The position numbers were made by a program, and so were the translations under genes. A stretch of DNA of 64,000 nucleotides from assembly GCA_965208385.1 (NCBI GenBank), contig CBDBOO010000099.1, positions 124,001 to 188,000 of the forward strand, given 5' to 3'. The notes beneath the pieces are model-generated. The model made no database searches and had not been told where the DNA came from. It saw only the letters and a program-made list of their open reading frames with translations. How positions within the stretch are numbered: position 1 is the first letter of the stretch; each line of letters opens with the position of its first letter. This DNA comes from Endozoicomonas sp965208385 (GTDB taxonomy: Bacteria > Pseudomonadota > Gammaproteobacteria > Pseudomonadales > Endozoicomonadaceae). Positions 1 through 10,952 of this stretch are shown in pieces.

Positions 1-1065
1 GCCAGATCATGAATGGCTCCGTTTCTAGCGCTGATCTGTACGTCACCCGTTCCATCGGGCGTTATTGTTAACCTGTATAGACTACCTCCGTCTACGGATT
101 CAACCAGTGAAACCTGGATAACCGATCCATTTTCAACAGAAAAGTCACCCGCATTAGCGTCCTGTACCTGTTCATCAAAACGAACCAGCATATCGAAGTT
201 ATCAGTATTGTTAATAGTATCTGGCGATTCCTCTATGACTGCTATTTCAAGTGCTTCCTGATCAACATTGATAGTGGCTCTGGTTTCACTGGTATTGCCT
301 CGCTGGTCAATCGCTTCAGCATAAACAGTGTCGCCATGCTGAAGACTGATGGACGGAGAATATTGCCATTGCCCAAATCGGTCTGATTGAACTTCAGCCT
401 CTTCGGTGTCTCCCTGACTGTTAATCAGATAGAGTTTTATCGTTGTGTCTGGATCAGCTATCCCGGAAATAGATTCCCCCCGGGATTCATTAATCTCAGG
501 TGTATCCGGTGTACTTATAAAATCATCCCCCGGATTGAACAGGCGGGATTGATCAAGGGAAGGGATACTATTCTCTATATCCACAGGATTACCTGACACA
601 TCAAGAACCGATTCCGGTTTTAAACTGACAGTCACGTCCTGACCAGCTTCCAGAGGAACCAGGGTTAGTAGGTAGGAGTTAGCTGAGTGGAGGACAAATC
701 CGGTAATCAGGGCATTGATTACTTCAAAATCGTCAATATCAAGAATCTGGACAGGCTCAGAGAAATAAATCTGGTCATAGAACGTTTCAGGGTCATTTGA
801 ATCTGCCAAGAGATTATGAACCAGAATTCTTGGCTGAACCGTATCGTCAGCCAGCGTAATACTGTTCACTGGACTGGTATTGCCAGCAGCATCGGAAGCC
901 GTAACAGTAATAGTGTTGCCATCAATCAGTTCCCGATTAACGACTGATGTCTGCCAGCGTCCGTTTTCATCAACATCAATAGATACCGGTTCGCCGTCAT
1001 CCCCAAAATTGATCAGTACGGTGCTGCCTGGTTCGGCCAGTCCACCGAATGTGATCCTGTCTAAT
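1..1065 (-). pseudogene. Adhesin segment, most C-terminal part in the window
   Basis: The minus strand is open to the left edge and carries on the adhesin in a different frame from the next segment. It reads ITFGGLAEPGSTVLINFGDD and later repeats with TSPVNSITLADD, SGNPVD and RGNTSETR-type motifs typical of bacterial Ig-like domains. It has no start of its own. The shift from the upstream frame falls near 1060-1070, where the upstream frame runs on to a premature stop at 997. The simplest reading is a one-base indel. The protein continues beyond the window, so its C-terminus and any secretion signal are not visible. Confidence 0.75.
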
Positions 1066-2466
1066 GGTGATTTCCGGGGATTCAGGGGCAATGGTATCCA
1101 GCTCAGCAACCAACACTGTTTTAGCATTGCCCTGACCCAGTGAATTTGTCACAACACCTGCTTTCAGTCCAAAACGAATATCTCCATCACCTTGCTGGGT
1201 CAGGGTTAACCGGTATACGCCCGCTTCACCCTCAACAGGCTGCAGGTCTGAAACACTGGCGTTGTTGACGATCAGATCATCCACAGACAGTGATGTGTTA
1301 TCCAGAGCAAGGCCGGATTCTGAATCACTGATTCGCAGGATAATAGAAAATTCACTGCCTGCCCCGATGGTTTCAGGCAGCCCTTCTACACTGACTACCG
1401 GTGCTGTGCCATCGTAGGGGATGGTTAAACCAGGCAGGGCAATATTCTGGTTGTGTGCACTATCAACGGCCACTGCAGCCGGTATGGCCAGAGAAATATC
1501 ACCCTGGCCATTCGCCTGTAATGTCAAAATATAAATGCCATCACTGGCGGCACTGTCATCAAAATCAATCAGCTGACCGTTACCAATAAAGCCATTCAGA
1601 TCTTCACGGGTAAAACCGGTAACAGGGTCTGCTCCGTCAGCTTCCCTGAAAGCAATGATGCCCTCAAAGGACTCTGTACCGACAATGGAGGGAAGGCTGG
1701 TTATTTCAACCTCCGGTGCTTCGGCATCGAACTCAATGGATGTCACATTTGATGGATTATTACCTGTACCTCTGGCGTCATGCACGCTGCCAGCAGGAAT
1801 GCCGATGGTAATATCACCACCTGTTGGCGTCACTTCAATGCGATATTCCCGGGGGTTCTCTGGATTGGCTACCGGTTCGCCAAATAATGCACTGGTCGAC
1901 AGAAAATCAGTACCGGTAAAACCGCTGATATCTTTGTTGAAGGTGACAGTGATAAAGAAAGGTGTGTTGTTGATGATCTCGGGCACACCGGAAATAACCG
2001 CTTCTTCCGGAATTCCCTGGCCTGAATATTCGACTGTTACAGTGTCGTCTGTGGTATTGGCATTTCCTGCCTGATCTGCAACCGCCTGTTCTGGAACGGT
2101 GATACTGATATCGCCCATACCATCTGGAACTACAGTGATTGTATACAGACCTTCAGCAGCGTTAACGGGAGTGATGCCGATTGCCCGTCCATGGGTGATC
2201 TGAATATCCTCCAGTTCAAAACCGTCAACCGCTTCGCTGAATTGTACCTGCACCTCAAAGGCATGATCAGTAACGCTACCCTGGTCATGGGTCAGGGTAA
2301 CAGTTGAAGGCATATTATCGATGGGAAGACTGATAGACACAGTGGCCGTTGAGGTGCCTCCCTGACCGTCGGATACCGTATAGATAAACTGGTCCTGTCC
2401 GGTAAATCCATTGTCCGACTGATAACTGAGACTGCCATCGTCATTGTGAATAATCTGGCCATAGCT
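1066..2466 (-). pseudogene. Adhesin segment between the IS4/IS630 insertion and a frameshift
   Basis: It opens with a cadherin-like module (SYGQIIHNDDGSLSY, DQFIYTVSDGQGG). Several Ig-like domains of about 95 residues follow, each with calcium-adhesin-like phrases such as VTLTHDQGSVTD, FSEAVDGFELEDI and QADGQGDISL-type strands. The segment joins the one ending at 5410 once the IS4 element and one copy of the 10-bp target GGCCATAGCT are removed, giving the continuous peptide SGYSQPSYGQIIHNDDG. It is an adhesin structural repeat region with no catalytic motif. Confidence 0.8.
2457..2466 (+). repeat. Target-site duplication of IS4 copy 1 (left; right copy 5410-5419)
   Basis: GGCCATAGCT is present immediately outside both ends of the IS4 element. 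Collapsing the two copies restores an uninterrupted adhesin frame. Confidence 0.93.
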
Positions 2467-3360
2467 CAATGGCGCTAACTTAAGGCTCAAACGCCCTATC
2501 ATAAGGCTTGCCCGAGAAGCAAAATAGCAGTAAAAAGCTGTCAGATTCAGTCCCCCTCGAGCAAGCCATGACTAAGCATAGCCAAGAAATGAGCACAGTT
2601 GCTGATGAACTCCTTCGTCAGTTTGCACAAACAGCAGAGGATGACCTCTCTGCCATTCTGACCACGCAGGATCTGGATGATTTTCAGAAAAAGATCACCA
2701 AGAGAAAGCGTAAATATCCTGCGTGCAAAACCCTCTCACTCTTCATGAAGCAGGTGGCCAGTGAGACTAAATCCTGTCGCAATGCCTTGATTGATGATGC
2801 CCGAGACCAGGTAGCTCTTGGGAAAAGTAAAAATAAAACGACAACAGGTCCCTACTGTCAAGCGCGACAGAGGCTGCTGGAGGAGGCCATCAAATCACTC
2901 CTCCATACATCAGGCAACAACCTTGATAATGGAACTCACAAGGCTTACCTGTGGCATAACAAACGTGTAGTTCTGGCGGATGGTTCAAAATTATCCATGC
3001 CAGATACCGAGGCAAACCAGGTTGAATACCCTCAGCCCAAATCACAAAAAAAAGGGACTGGGCTTTCCTCAATTAAGAATTATGGTTCTGATTGCACTGG
3101 GCAGTGGTGCTCTACTAGACTCGGCGGTCGCAGCTTGTAAGGGGAAAGGGACTGGTGAGCAGGCGCTGTTGAGACAGATGCTATCAAGCCTTGATGTAAG
3201 TGATATCCTGCTGGCTGACGCAAACTTTGAAAACTATTTTTTCCTTGTGCAGTTGCTTGAAGCAAGCATTAATGCTGTGTTCGAAAAGAACGGCTCCCGT
3301 AACATCGACTTTCGGAAATGTCAGGAAAAGCTGGGCAAACGGGATGGTTTGTTTCGACTA

Positions 3361-4810
3361 GTACTCCATTCGGCTCGAAATGATATTTTTCGTAAAATAG
3401 ATCATCCTGATAACTCCATCGAAAAGAACGACGGAGTTACGATGTTAATCAAATATCATGTCCGATTGACTGTGGATGAGCGGATAATGCTTGAAACCCT
3501 GATCAAGCGGGATAAACCCAGAGTTGCTCAGCACAAGAAACGTCGAGCTGGAATTCTTTTAGCCATTGATGAAAACCAATCTCCCCTGACTCACCAACAG
3601 GTAGCCAAAGCTTTCTGTGTCAGGGTGGTTACTATCTGCCGCCTTCGTCAGCGCCTCGTTGAAGAAGGCTTGGAAGTAGCCATTAATGGCAAGCATGCTG
3701 GTAATAGTCACAAGCGCAAACTGGACGGTGAAGGACAAGCTCACCTTATCGCCATTGCCTGCTCGCCTCCACCGGAAGGTCGGTGTCGTTGGACGCTGAA
3801 CTTACTACGAGACAAAATGGTTGAGCTACAGTATGTTGACGAAATCTCCAGAAGCACCGTTCATGCCGAGTTAAAAAAAACGAACTTAAACCTTGGCTGA
3901 AGAAAGAATGGTGTATCCCTGAAGAGGAAAGTGCCCATTTTGTCAGTGCTATGGAGGAGGTTCTGGATCTTTACCAACAACCTTATGACCCCAAGCGTCC
4001 CTTGGTTTGTCTCGACGAAAGCAATAAACAGTTAATCATTGAGGTACGTAAACCTATCGCTATAGAGCCTGGTAAGCCCGAGCGCTATGACACGGAGTAT
4101 GACCGCAATGGCGTCAGTAATATCTTCATGATATTCGAGCCCCTGGCAGGCTGGCGACATGTTGAGATCACTGATCGCAGAATGGCTGTAGACTGGGCGC
4201 ATCAGGTCAAAGAGTTAGTGGACGGTCGTTACAAAGAGGCGGATAAAATTGTACTGGTACAGGACAACCTGAACACCCATACAGCGGCGTCCCTTTATAA
4301 AGCCTTTAGCCCTGAAGAGGCGCACCGAATTGCGAACAAACTTGAGTTTCACTACACGCCAAAACACGGCAGCTGGCTGGATATGGCTGAAATAGAGTTG
4401 AGCATACTGAGTCGCCAATGTTTGAACTGTCATATACCGGATCAGGATACGCTTCGCCGTGAAGTGGAAGCTTGGGAGGCAGAGCGCAATGCTTGTAAAT
4501 CTGCGATGGAGTGGCGTTTCACCACAGAGAATGCGCGAACTAAGCTGAAAAAGCTTTATCCTGTGTTGCCAGAACTCGCTTGCACTGGATAATGAAAAGC
4601 CTCATTGATTGAGGCAGTAAACAATCAAACCATCGTTCAGCTTCTTCATTGAAAGCTGGCTAATGGTGGAGTGTGTGCCAAATTTCTTATCTATCGTAGA
4701 AATCTGAAATATCAAGTGTTTGAATATGAATATCGTCTCTGAATTGGATGAATAGAAATTATCTGGTCGGTCATACGTTCCTCAGTCTCAAATTCAGAAA
4801 AACGCAGTAC
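3361..4810 (+). mobile_element. IS630-family element nested in IS4 copy 1
   Basis: The element is 1450 bp and is flanked by a TA duplication (3359-3360 and 4811-4812), the hallmark of IS630/Tc1 elements. Its ends start GTACT.C.TT on both sides in inverted orientation. The insertion point is exact: joining the flanks restores the host IS4 transposase frame. The stretch 4593-4810 is the non-coding 3' end of the element. Confidence 0.88.
3442..4592 (+). CDS. IS630 transposase, two frames joined by a probable -1 frameshift
   Basis: The first frame (3442-3900) has the helix-turn-helix DNA-binding region (RAGILLAIDENQSPLTHQQVAKAF, then VVTICRLRQRL). The catalytic domain lies in the -1 frame and ends at 4592. 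It carries the DDE triad in LVCLDESNK, VLVQDNLNTH and GSWLDMAEIELS. The two frames overlap at an A8 run (3873-3880); a -1 slip there gives KKNELKPWLKKEWC. IS630-family members are known to use translational or transcriptional slippage, so this may be programmed and not a mutation. The start chosen is the ATG at 3442 (MLIKYHVRL), because upstream codons in this frame belong to the host IS4. Confidence 0.75.
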
Positions 4811-5409
4811 TAGTACGCCCAAAGCGTCCGGATTGGATGACCCGGGAACTTTACGATCAAATGCCAGAGGAGCTGGTAGTCAGAGCGGTTGGAAACAAAA
4901 AGCGAATTATCATCACTACCCTGACAGATGCGCAAACTTATCCAAAAAAAGAAATTATTAAGCTCTATGTGGAGCGCTGGCATGTAGAGCTTGATTTCAG
5001 ATCCATTAAAACCATGATGAAAATGGATATTCTTCGCTGTGAGAGTCCTGCCATGGTACGTAAGGAGATCGACGTCCACTTGCTGGTATACAACATGATA
5101 CGGGCTTTAATGGCAAAAGCGGCAGAAGAAATTGGACATACTCCCAGAGAGGTGAGCTTCAAAGCTGCCCATGACACGTTGAAGAGTTTTCACATTTTGC
5201 TGTTACAGGCTGCAGAAGGGATTGTTGATGACCTACTGGATCACATGGCTGATATTATTGGCGAGCATAGAGTGGGCAACCGTCCTGGACGTCGAGAGGC
5301 GAGGGCAAACAAGAGGCGGCCTAAACCGACACGCAGGCTTCAACATACAAGGAAACAAGCCTGCAGACTTAAGGTGTATCAGAAGTGATCTCTTAAGTTA
5401 GCGCCATTG

Positions 5410-5690
5410 GGCCATAGCTGGGCTGTGAATACCCGGAAACAGTAAGGCTGTCTCCGTCAATATCCCTGTCATTAGCAAGAACATCCAGTCGATAAGTTCC
5501 CTGTCCAGCAATAAGTATAGTGTCGTTTTTAGCCTCGGGATTATCATTGACGGGTTCAACAATAATGGTGATTTTACCAGTTGTACTGCCACTGCCATTA
5601 GAGCTATGTAAAAGATATGAATAAGTGGCCTGTCCGTGAAAATGTTCATCCGGTGTAAAGATAAAACCTGTTTGCCGTGAAAATCCCCGA
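5410..5690 (-). pseudogene. Adhesin segment between IS4 copy 1 and the IS110 nest
   Basis: The minus strand reads a cadherin-like module: GFIFTPDEHFHGQATYSY, EPVNDNPEAKND and VLANDRDIDGDSLTVSG, ending PSYG at the IS4 target site. There is no start, and a stop lies just upstream of the recognisable module, near the presumed left end of the IS110 insertion. The exact boundary with IS110 is uncertain by some tens of bases because IS110 elements lack clear terminal repeats. Confidence 0.75.
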
Positions 5691-5757
5691 ATTCAGGACG
5701 CAAGCAGCCGCCCTGCACAGAACAAGGAACTATCGTATTAATTGTGGATCAGGTTAA

Positions 5758-5955
5758 TTATCGAATCTGATCCAAATAGCCATACTCGTCCAGCCTGCGT
5801 AACCAGCGCGGTGCATTCTTCCTAACCATCAAACCCTCGTAATCAGTGTCAGGATCAATATAAGGCTGTCGTTTCTTGAGTAAGGTATAAATCACACGAA
5901 TCAGTTTATGTGCAATGGCAATCAGACTTCGTTTGTGACCCCTGCGGATCACCAG
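5758..5955 (-). pseudogene. IS110 transposase, C-terminal fragment
   Basis: It encodes RRGHKRSLIAIAHKLIRVIY and the rest of the C-terminal region of an IS110 transposase, ending DEYGYLDQIR. It joins the large fragment at 10953-11924 through the shared 12-bp sequence GCGGATCACCAG, giving KGKYQSLVIRRGHKRSLIA. No start is present. Confidence 0.85.
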
Positions 5956-6578
5956 CCACTCCCTATAAATACACGACGATGACAGGTCTATTTCAAAAAC
6001 ATACCCTTAACTTTAGAAGACAAAACTATACCTTTCAGCTAATAAGCTGACTTGGGAGTCAATCATCTACGCTGAAAACCGGTACTACCTTCCTGTTATG
6101 ACGTGTCAGGTATCAGACTGCGAATATGAGTGATTGGCCTGTGTTTATTCTTTGATTTTATATAGGCAACCGCCTTGAGTAGCTCACACCATGTGTCTAT
6201 GGCAAATCTATTGAAGTGATTGCGAATGCATTCCCACAATTTTATTTTGGCACGGCACCCTTTCCATGCCTTGTTAAACAAAGGGCAGGATAACTGTTCT
6301 ATCTGGTCAATCAGGAAAGCCAGGAACATTGAACACGCCAGATTACTGGCAAGATGTTCATCGCCATGGCCGTAATTGTGCTCAAGTTGGTAGCCTTGGG
6401 TTTTCAGCGTATTAAAGGTTTCATTTTCAATTTTCCATTTAGCTCGCCCTCCTCTCATGATAGACATGCAGCGCTTTCGACCTATGCGTAGGCTGGTGAC
6501 CCAGCTGTTGTTGTAACATTTCTCACCTTTCTCGTTGTACTCAATGTACTCCAGAAAGTTAACCATCAAATCGTTATA

Positions 6579-8197
6579 CTCGATGCTGCAGTTTTTAGTT
6601 GTTGACTGATACACTTCTGCTCACGCAGCTTTCTGAGCGTGATACTTCAACGAAGCAGTGGGTTCCTGTTTGCCCAGATCGCGACCAGCCATATGCTTAC
6701 TGGATTCCCTTGTTGGCAACACATCGTCCAAGGCTTTCGTTAAGGATTTCAACGCAGCCTCAGGGTCATCTGATGCGACCACTTCTTTGACCGTATCAAC
6801 CAATGCTTCAGCTTTGAGGCGTTCGATCAGGCAACCTGCGGGCAACCCGGGTTGTTTGTTTTTGAGTCAGGCTGATTGCTCTGGATGCAGTAACAACAAA
6901 TGATCGCACAGCAGGCTCAGGATCAAGCCACGCTCAGACCCTTCTTTGCCTTGCTGTTTGCTCAGTCGGTTCCAGCCGCCATACGCTTTCCAGTCCTGAA
7001 TAAAAACCTCGACCAACCACCTCAGCGAATACAGCCTGGCTATATCAGCGTGGTGCCATGACATATCAGAAGCGACCAGATAACGGTACTCTTCTTCATC
7101 TTCATACTTCAGAGCAACAACGAAACGACGCTTGTTGTGTGCCTTGATGTAGAGGCGAGCTGCGAGCATGGTCACCCGCTTTTCTTTTCCTCCACGAATA
7201 ATTAACTGCGTTTCAACGCCTTTTTGTCGTGCAAAATAATCCCTGAGGGTGGCTTCTGAATTTCTGCTGGCCACTTTCTGATTGGAGCGCAATTGGCTAA
7301 CGACTTGCGCCTGACCTGTTACGGCTGTCGCTTCATCCATGAATTTTCCTGTACCGTAGAGCGCATCAGCCAGAACACCTTTAATCACTACTTCAGGAAA
7401 ATGGTCAACGAATTCCCGGATCATCTGTAATGCCAGCGCTTGAAGCGTTGGAAAGCGGTTGTGGTCGGGTTCTGGACGTTTAGGTCTCAGTTTCTTTGCA
7501 ACACCCTCTTTCTTGAGGTCTTTGTCGTGTTTTCGCCAAGCGGACAGCTGTGGATCGGGAACGTAAAACCGGAAACCTACAGGAAAGGTGGCAATGTCCG
7601 AGACCAAGACCATAAAGATCAGCTCCTGACCATTGATATAGCCACCTGTCGGTTTATCTCTGATTTTATGAGTGCCTTCGATCCGGGTCGTTCTTTTTGA
7701 TCGTTGTTTGGCTGAATCATCAATCGTCAGAGTCCCTTCAGCAATACCATAATGAGACAGAATATTGCGAACACTGGCCTGCAGCATACGATGCCATGCA
7801 ATCTTTGCTGAATAGAAAATCCAGCATAGCCGGGTCGACTTGAACTTCCCAAGACTCCTTCGCTCAAAGGCCGCCCAGTTGAGTGTTTCAGTGACAACAA
7901 TCCCCATAATTAGAGCGGTCAGGACTGTTTTTTGGATCGTTGTGAGTTGAGCAGAAGGCGTAATGCTTTTCAGTGAATCGCTCAAAGAATCCAGAAATAC
8001 AGTAACAACAGAAAGAGGACGAATTAGCACTAGCGACACTTGACGGTTATAAAATGGGAATGCAATCTTACCCTGTCAGCCTGCTGTTGTGTCGTTGATC
8101 GTATCTCGCTGGGCTTGATGCAGGAGGCGCAGCAGTAGTCTGGTTTCGATATTCACATCAGAATATCCTGTCAAACGCTAAAAACTGCAGCATCGAG
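6579..8197 (-). mobile_element. IS4-like element, innermost level of the nest
   Basis: Both ends carry the same perfect 20-bp inverted repeat, CTCGATGCTGCAGTTTTTAG. A 5-bp target duplication, TTATA, lies at 6574-6578 and 8198-8202. The length is 1619 bp with one transposase gene on the minus strand. Collapsing the duplication restores the interrupted DDE transposase frame, so the boundaries are secure. Confidence 0.92.
6621..8039 (-). pseudogene. IS4-like transposase with an in-frame stop
   Basis: The first 390 codons (8039-6867) hold a DDE transposase with TIDDSAKQRSKRTTR around the first Asp, GVLADALYGTG around the second, and YSLRWLVEVFIQDWK around the Glu. A TGA at 6867-6869 follows LLLLHPEQSA. 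The same frame then runs on for about 80 codons (KNKQPGLPAGCLIERLKAEA to GRDLGKQEPTASLKYHA), which looks like the natural C-terminus of this family, so the stop is probably a nonsense mutation. The first residues may come from a non-ATG or upstream start. Not the same family as the IS4 copies at 2467 and 15443. Confidence 0.75.
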
Positions 8198-9344
8198 TTA
8201 TAGGTTTTGTTCAGTGGAACTTTGTTAACAAATCGGAACCAGTGCCGGTGCCCTTGGTCGTCTGTATACTCAAATCGAGTGACTTTATCCTGTTTGTCCA
8301 GTTCATCCACGGCTTCAAAAAGGGCAACATGGTCACTTTCCTTGGCAACGCTAATATAGTGATGGTTATAAGACCGAATCAGTGTAATGGTGGGACCCTT
8401 GGAATATAGGTCATCAAGATTCAATACCAATCTTAGCTTCGGGTGATCCTTGTGAATGTGTTCAAGCGCTCGCTTCAGGGCATTGACTTCGCAATCGTTT
8501 TTAGAGGCATCTACCTGTTGAATGATGGGTTCAGGCATCAGTGGCAAGACTTCCTTAATTCCAGGTTTAACGATGCAGATGCCCAGCAGTTGGTGATAAT
8601 ACAGTGGGTTTTCGCTGTCGGGTTTCTTGATGCAGCACTCGCTACAACTGATCTTTCCAGAGCTGAAGTGCCCGGTGCCATCCATTGGAGCAAGATAACC
8701 CTCCTTAAAATATCTGAACTGTTTCAATCGTCCACTGCGCTGAACAAAATGGAATAAGGCGGTAAACAGCCGAGACAGTTCTCGAGTGGGCACTGGGTCC
8801 AGCATGCAGCGAATATGAGTGTCACTGGCACTTTTCCCACCCTGTATAGGGTGTTTAGGTTGTATTCGATTTCTGGTTCGCGCCTGTCTTCATCAAACTG
8901 GAGTAGGGACGAGAACTTCAGATGAAACATGGCCAGAGCAGACATAACGGCATCATGCAGTGGGATTTTGTCGTCGATCTGATTGGGTGTGTGGCTTGAA
9001 TAATGTCAGGCATGCAGGTTGTGAGCCACTGGAAACCCGTAGCGATCCATCTTCGACCAGAAAGCATCCCAATAACCCGTTGACTTCGCCAGAGCTCGTA
9101 ATGTTAATAGCATTGACGCCCCTTGTTCCTTCCATCGCATGCCTGACTTACACATGCGCTGCTTAACCAGCGTTTTGCAAGCAGCTTCTGTTACACCAGA
9201 ACCAATTGGTAACTTGTTTTCCAACGCTTCTGGATAAATCATTTGGTGCCAGTGATTTTTGAAATAAGTTCTGGCTTTATCCAGTTTTTCTTTAGAAACA
9301 AGACGTTTATTCCCGGGAGCTGCTTTCTTTAATTCCAACCATAA

Positions 9345-9520
9345 ACGTTTTGCCTTACCAGGGGTGTTTTTTAATTCGTGCAGTGTTGATCTCATGAATA
9401 GCCATATGTGGAGCAGGAAAATAAAGTTTTTATAGGACTTTAGTGCTCCCAACTATTGACGGGAACATAGCCACGTTTTGCCTTACCAGGGGTGTTTTTT
9501 AATTCGTGCAGTGTTGATCT
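9345..9520 (-). repeat. 48-bp direct duplication flanking an 80-bp insertion
   Basis: The same 48 bases, starting ACGTTTTGCC and ending GTTGATCT, occur at 9345-9392 and 9473-9520. Between them are 80 bases absent from the intact ISKra4 copy. The 80-base insert ends in AACATAGCC, the inverse of the GGCTATGTT ends of the nearby 222-bp MITE, so it may be a remnant of a related element. A 48-bp duplication is too long for a normal target duplication. Confidence 0.7.
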
Positions 9521-9643
9521 TAACCAGGCTTTGCGTTCATGCTGCATTTTTTTACCCGGATATATAGCTTCTGCCGCTTCTGTCACATATTCGCTAACGT
9601 GATAAAAATCCAGAATTTGAATCGATGTAACAGACTCAAGAAA

Positions 9644-9865
9644 GGCTATGTTACCGCTGAGTGTTGGTATCCTGATGAATTCTGATTCCTCATGCTTTTA
9701 ATAATGAGATAAATATAAGCCGTTCACATATACCGAATATAAAGTGATTACAGTTCTTCTTTTTATACGAAGTGAATATTGATAAAGCTGTTTTTAAGCA
9801 CTGTAGGAATCAGTAAATCGGTATTTATGCTGAAATCGTAACCAACACACAACGGCAACATAGCC
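9644..9865. mobile_element. 222-bp MITE inside the ISKra4 transposase
   Basis: Inverted terminal repeats of about 25 bp begin GGCTATGTT.CCG.TG.GTG. A 9-bp target duplication, CTCAAGAAA, lies at 9635-9643 and 9866-9874. It has no coding capacity. The sequence between the flanks is missing from the intact copy at 28127-29519, which confirms the boundaries. Confidence 0.9.
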
Positions 9866-10952
9866 CTCAAGAAACGTCCAATTATCTGGTGCCCCATCAG
9901 CAACTCCAACGTAAGTGGCATCAGGAAAACGAGACTTCATTTTCTCAATGTCAGAAGAGAACCGCTTTATAAAAGTTTCTTTTCCGTATTCGGGGGCAGC
10001 GGCAAAGTACACCGTGTGCATTCGATTTCCTTCATCATCATAAAGCGCAATAGTTCCGCACATTGCAATTCTGTAGCCCTCTTTATAAAGCAAGTTTGCA
10101 CTATCCAGCCCCAAGCTAGCTGTGGCTACTGGCTCGGGTAAATCCGGTAATTCATAAGTCCAGGATTCTTCTTTGGCCTGAGCAATACTGGCAACAACTT
10201 CTGCCAGGTCTTTAGCGGTTCTTCGATGAATTTTACGTCCGTGGTTTCTTAGAAAATCTTGCTCTACTTCAGTGGAAGGCATGTGGGCAAACTTCCAACT
10301 GACCATGCAGGCATGTCGCGGGGTTGAATTAACAACAATTCGTGCAGATTGATCAAGGGGACAATAAATAGCACCACCTTCACGACTTTGATAGATAAAA
10401 CAATTGACCCTAACCGCTCCCCATGGAGTTTCATAAACCTTCAATTCTTTTTTACTTTTACTGGTCAACCGAACATTGCCAAGCGTAATGGGAGAACCGT
10501 CAGTATCAAGCCACTCAAGCTGCTTTTTTGTTCCCAGTTGCCCCGCTTCATTTAAGGCATCTTGCAAATGATTTTCGAAATCCACCATTGAGCGATTGTG
10601 CGGGATTTTGATAACGATTTCTGTGATTTCATCGTTGGATGAAAGGACTGAGCTGTACATATTTCTCAACGCCAAAAAGCCTATACGACCATACCAGTGT
10701 AGTCGTTTTTCTTGACATTGTTTAAATCACACACCCATCTGATTAGGACGAGGGTCAGGTATTTTAGCCGCGTGGTCAGAGACGACCTGAATCAGGTCAT
10801 CGGCAAGGGCTTTCTTTTGGGAAGCAGGCATTGTGGTCTGACTGAGTTGTTAATACGAATGACTTCACGAGAGTTAAAAATAGCAGATACTCTGAAAGCC
10901 TTGCGAATTCTGTTCAGAATTAATCTTTGGGGAAGTGCTGGCGGATCACCAG

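Larger units (their letters stand above)
2508..5388 (+). pseudogene. IS4-family transposase, frameshifted and split by IS630
   Basis: The N-terminal part runs 2508-3140. The reading frame then changes at an A8 run (3049-3056) and continues as the DDE domain (DANFENYF, KNGSR) up to 3358. IS630 interrupts it there, and the remainder resumes at 4813 and ends at 5388 with the catalytic YVERWHVELDFRSIKT region and a basic C-terminus. Removing IS630 plus one TA gives the continuous FRLVRPKRPDWMTRELYDQM. The second copy in the window is broken by a different indel at the same homopolymer. The enzyme would have catalysed cut-and-paste transposition; as read it is inactive. Confidence 0.88.
2467..5409 (+). 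mobile_element. IS4-family element copy 1 carrying an IS630 insertion
   Basis: The terminal inverted repeats are perfect (CAATGGCGCTAACTTAAG on the left, its complement on the right). A 10-bp target duplication, GGCCATAGCT, lies at 2457-2466 and 5410-5419. Without the internal IS630 and its TA duplication the element is about 1.49 kb, the same size as the second copy at 15443-16934, whose ends differ by only two bases. The 10-bp duplication and the YxxRWxxE..FRxIKT signature of the transposase place it in the IS4 family. Confidence 0.93.
9006..10675 (-). pseudogene. ISKra4 transposase, copy 1, disrupted
   Basis: Residues match the intact 436-residue copy at 28188-29498 almost perfectly (one D/E change in the YDDEGNRMH region and one F/A change soon after). 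The frame runs through VADGAPDNWTFLE, then breaks at the 222-bp MITE (9644-9865). It resumes downstream and is broken again near 9393-9520. The C-terminal LPIGSGVTEAACKTLVKQRM region with the catalytic Glu is intact at 9006-9344. The near identity of the two copies suggests recent movement, followed by rapid damage to this copy. Confidence 0.88.
8985..10736 (-). mobile_element. ISKra4-family element copy 1, interrupted by small insertions
   Basis: The ends are inverted repeats beginning GGGTGTGTG.TT.AA.AATG, and an 8-bp target duplication ATCTGATT lies at 8977-8984 and 10737-10744. It is almost identical to the intact copy at 28127-29519 but carries a 222-bp MITE and an 80-bp insertion flanked by a 48-bp duplication, both inside the transposase gene. 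Confidence 0.92.
6096..10831 (-). pseudogene. DDE transposase in three pieces with one frameshift
   Basis: The pieces in reading order are 10831-10745 (start MPASQKKALADDLIQ), 8984-8198 (DDKIPLHDAVMSALAMFHLK, DGTGHFSSGK, LVLNLDD) and 6573-6096 (SIMRGGRAKWKIENETFNTL, HNYGHGDEHL). Frame is restored across both insertions: PNQIDDKIPLHD at the ISKra4 site and LNKTYNDLMVNFLE at the IS4-like site. A further shift near 8800 (GKVPVT against SDTHIR) fits the loss of one A from a short A run. The C-terminal WKIENETFNTLK..GY..EHNYGHG motif is shared by a common DDE family. Not functional as read. Confidence 0.8.
5956..10940 (-). mobile_element. DDE-transposase IS inserted in the IS110 element, itself doubly interrupted
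   Basis: It is flanked by a 12-bp direct duplication, GCGGATCACCAG, at 5944-5955 and 10941-10952. The ends are short imperfect inverted repeats (CAGCACTTCCC against CCACTCCC). Removing the elements at 6579-8197 and 8985-10736 leaves about 1.6 kb, a normal size for a single-gene IS. The long duplication resembles that of IS4-related families, but the family was not identified with certainty. Confidence 0.78.

Noticed and set aside
9794..9865. Altered C-terminus of ISKra4 copy 1 (GYVAVVCWLRFQHKYR and following)
   Set aside because: It is translation of the 222-bp MITE and not a natural protein end; the intact copy has VTSIQILDFYHVSEY there.
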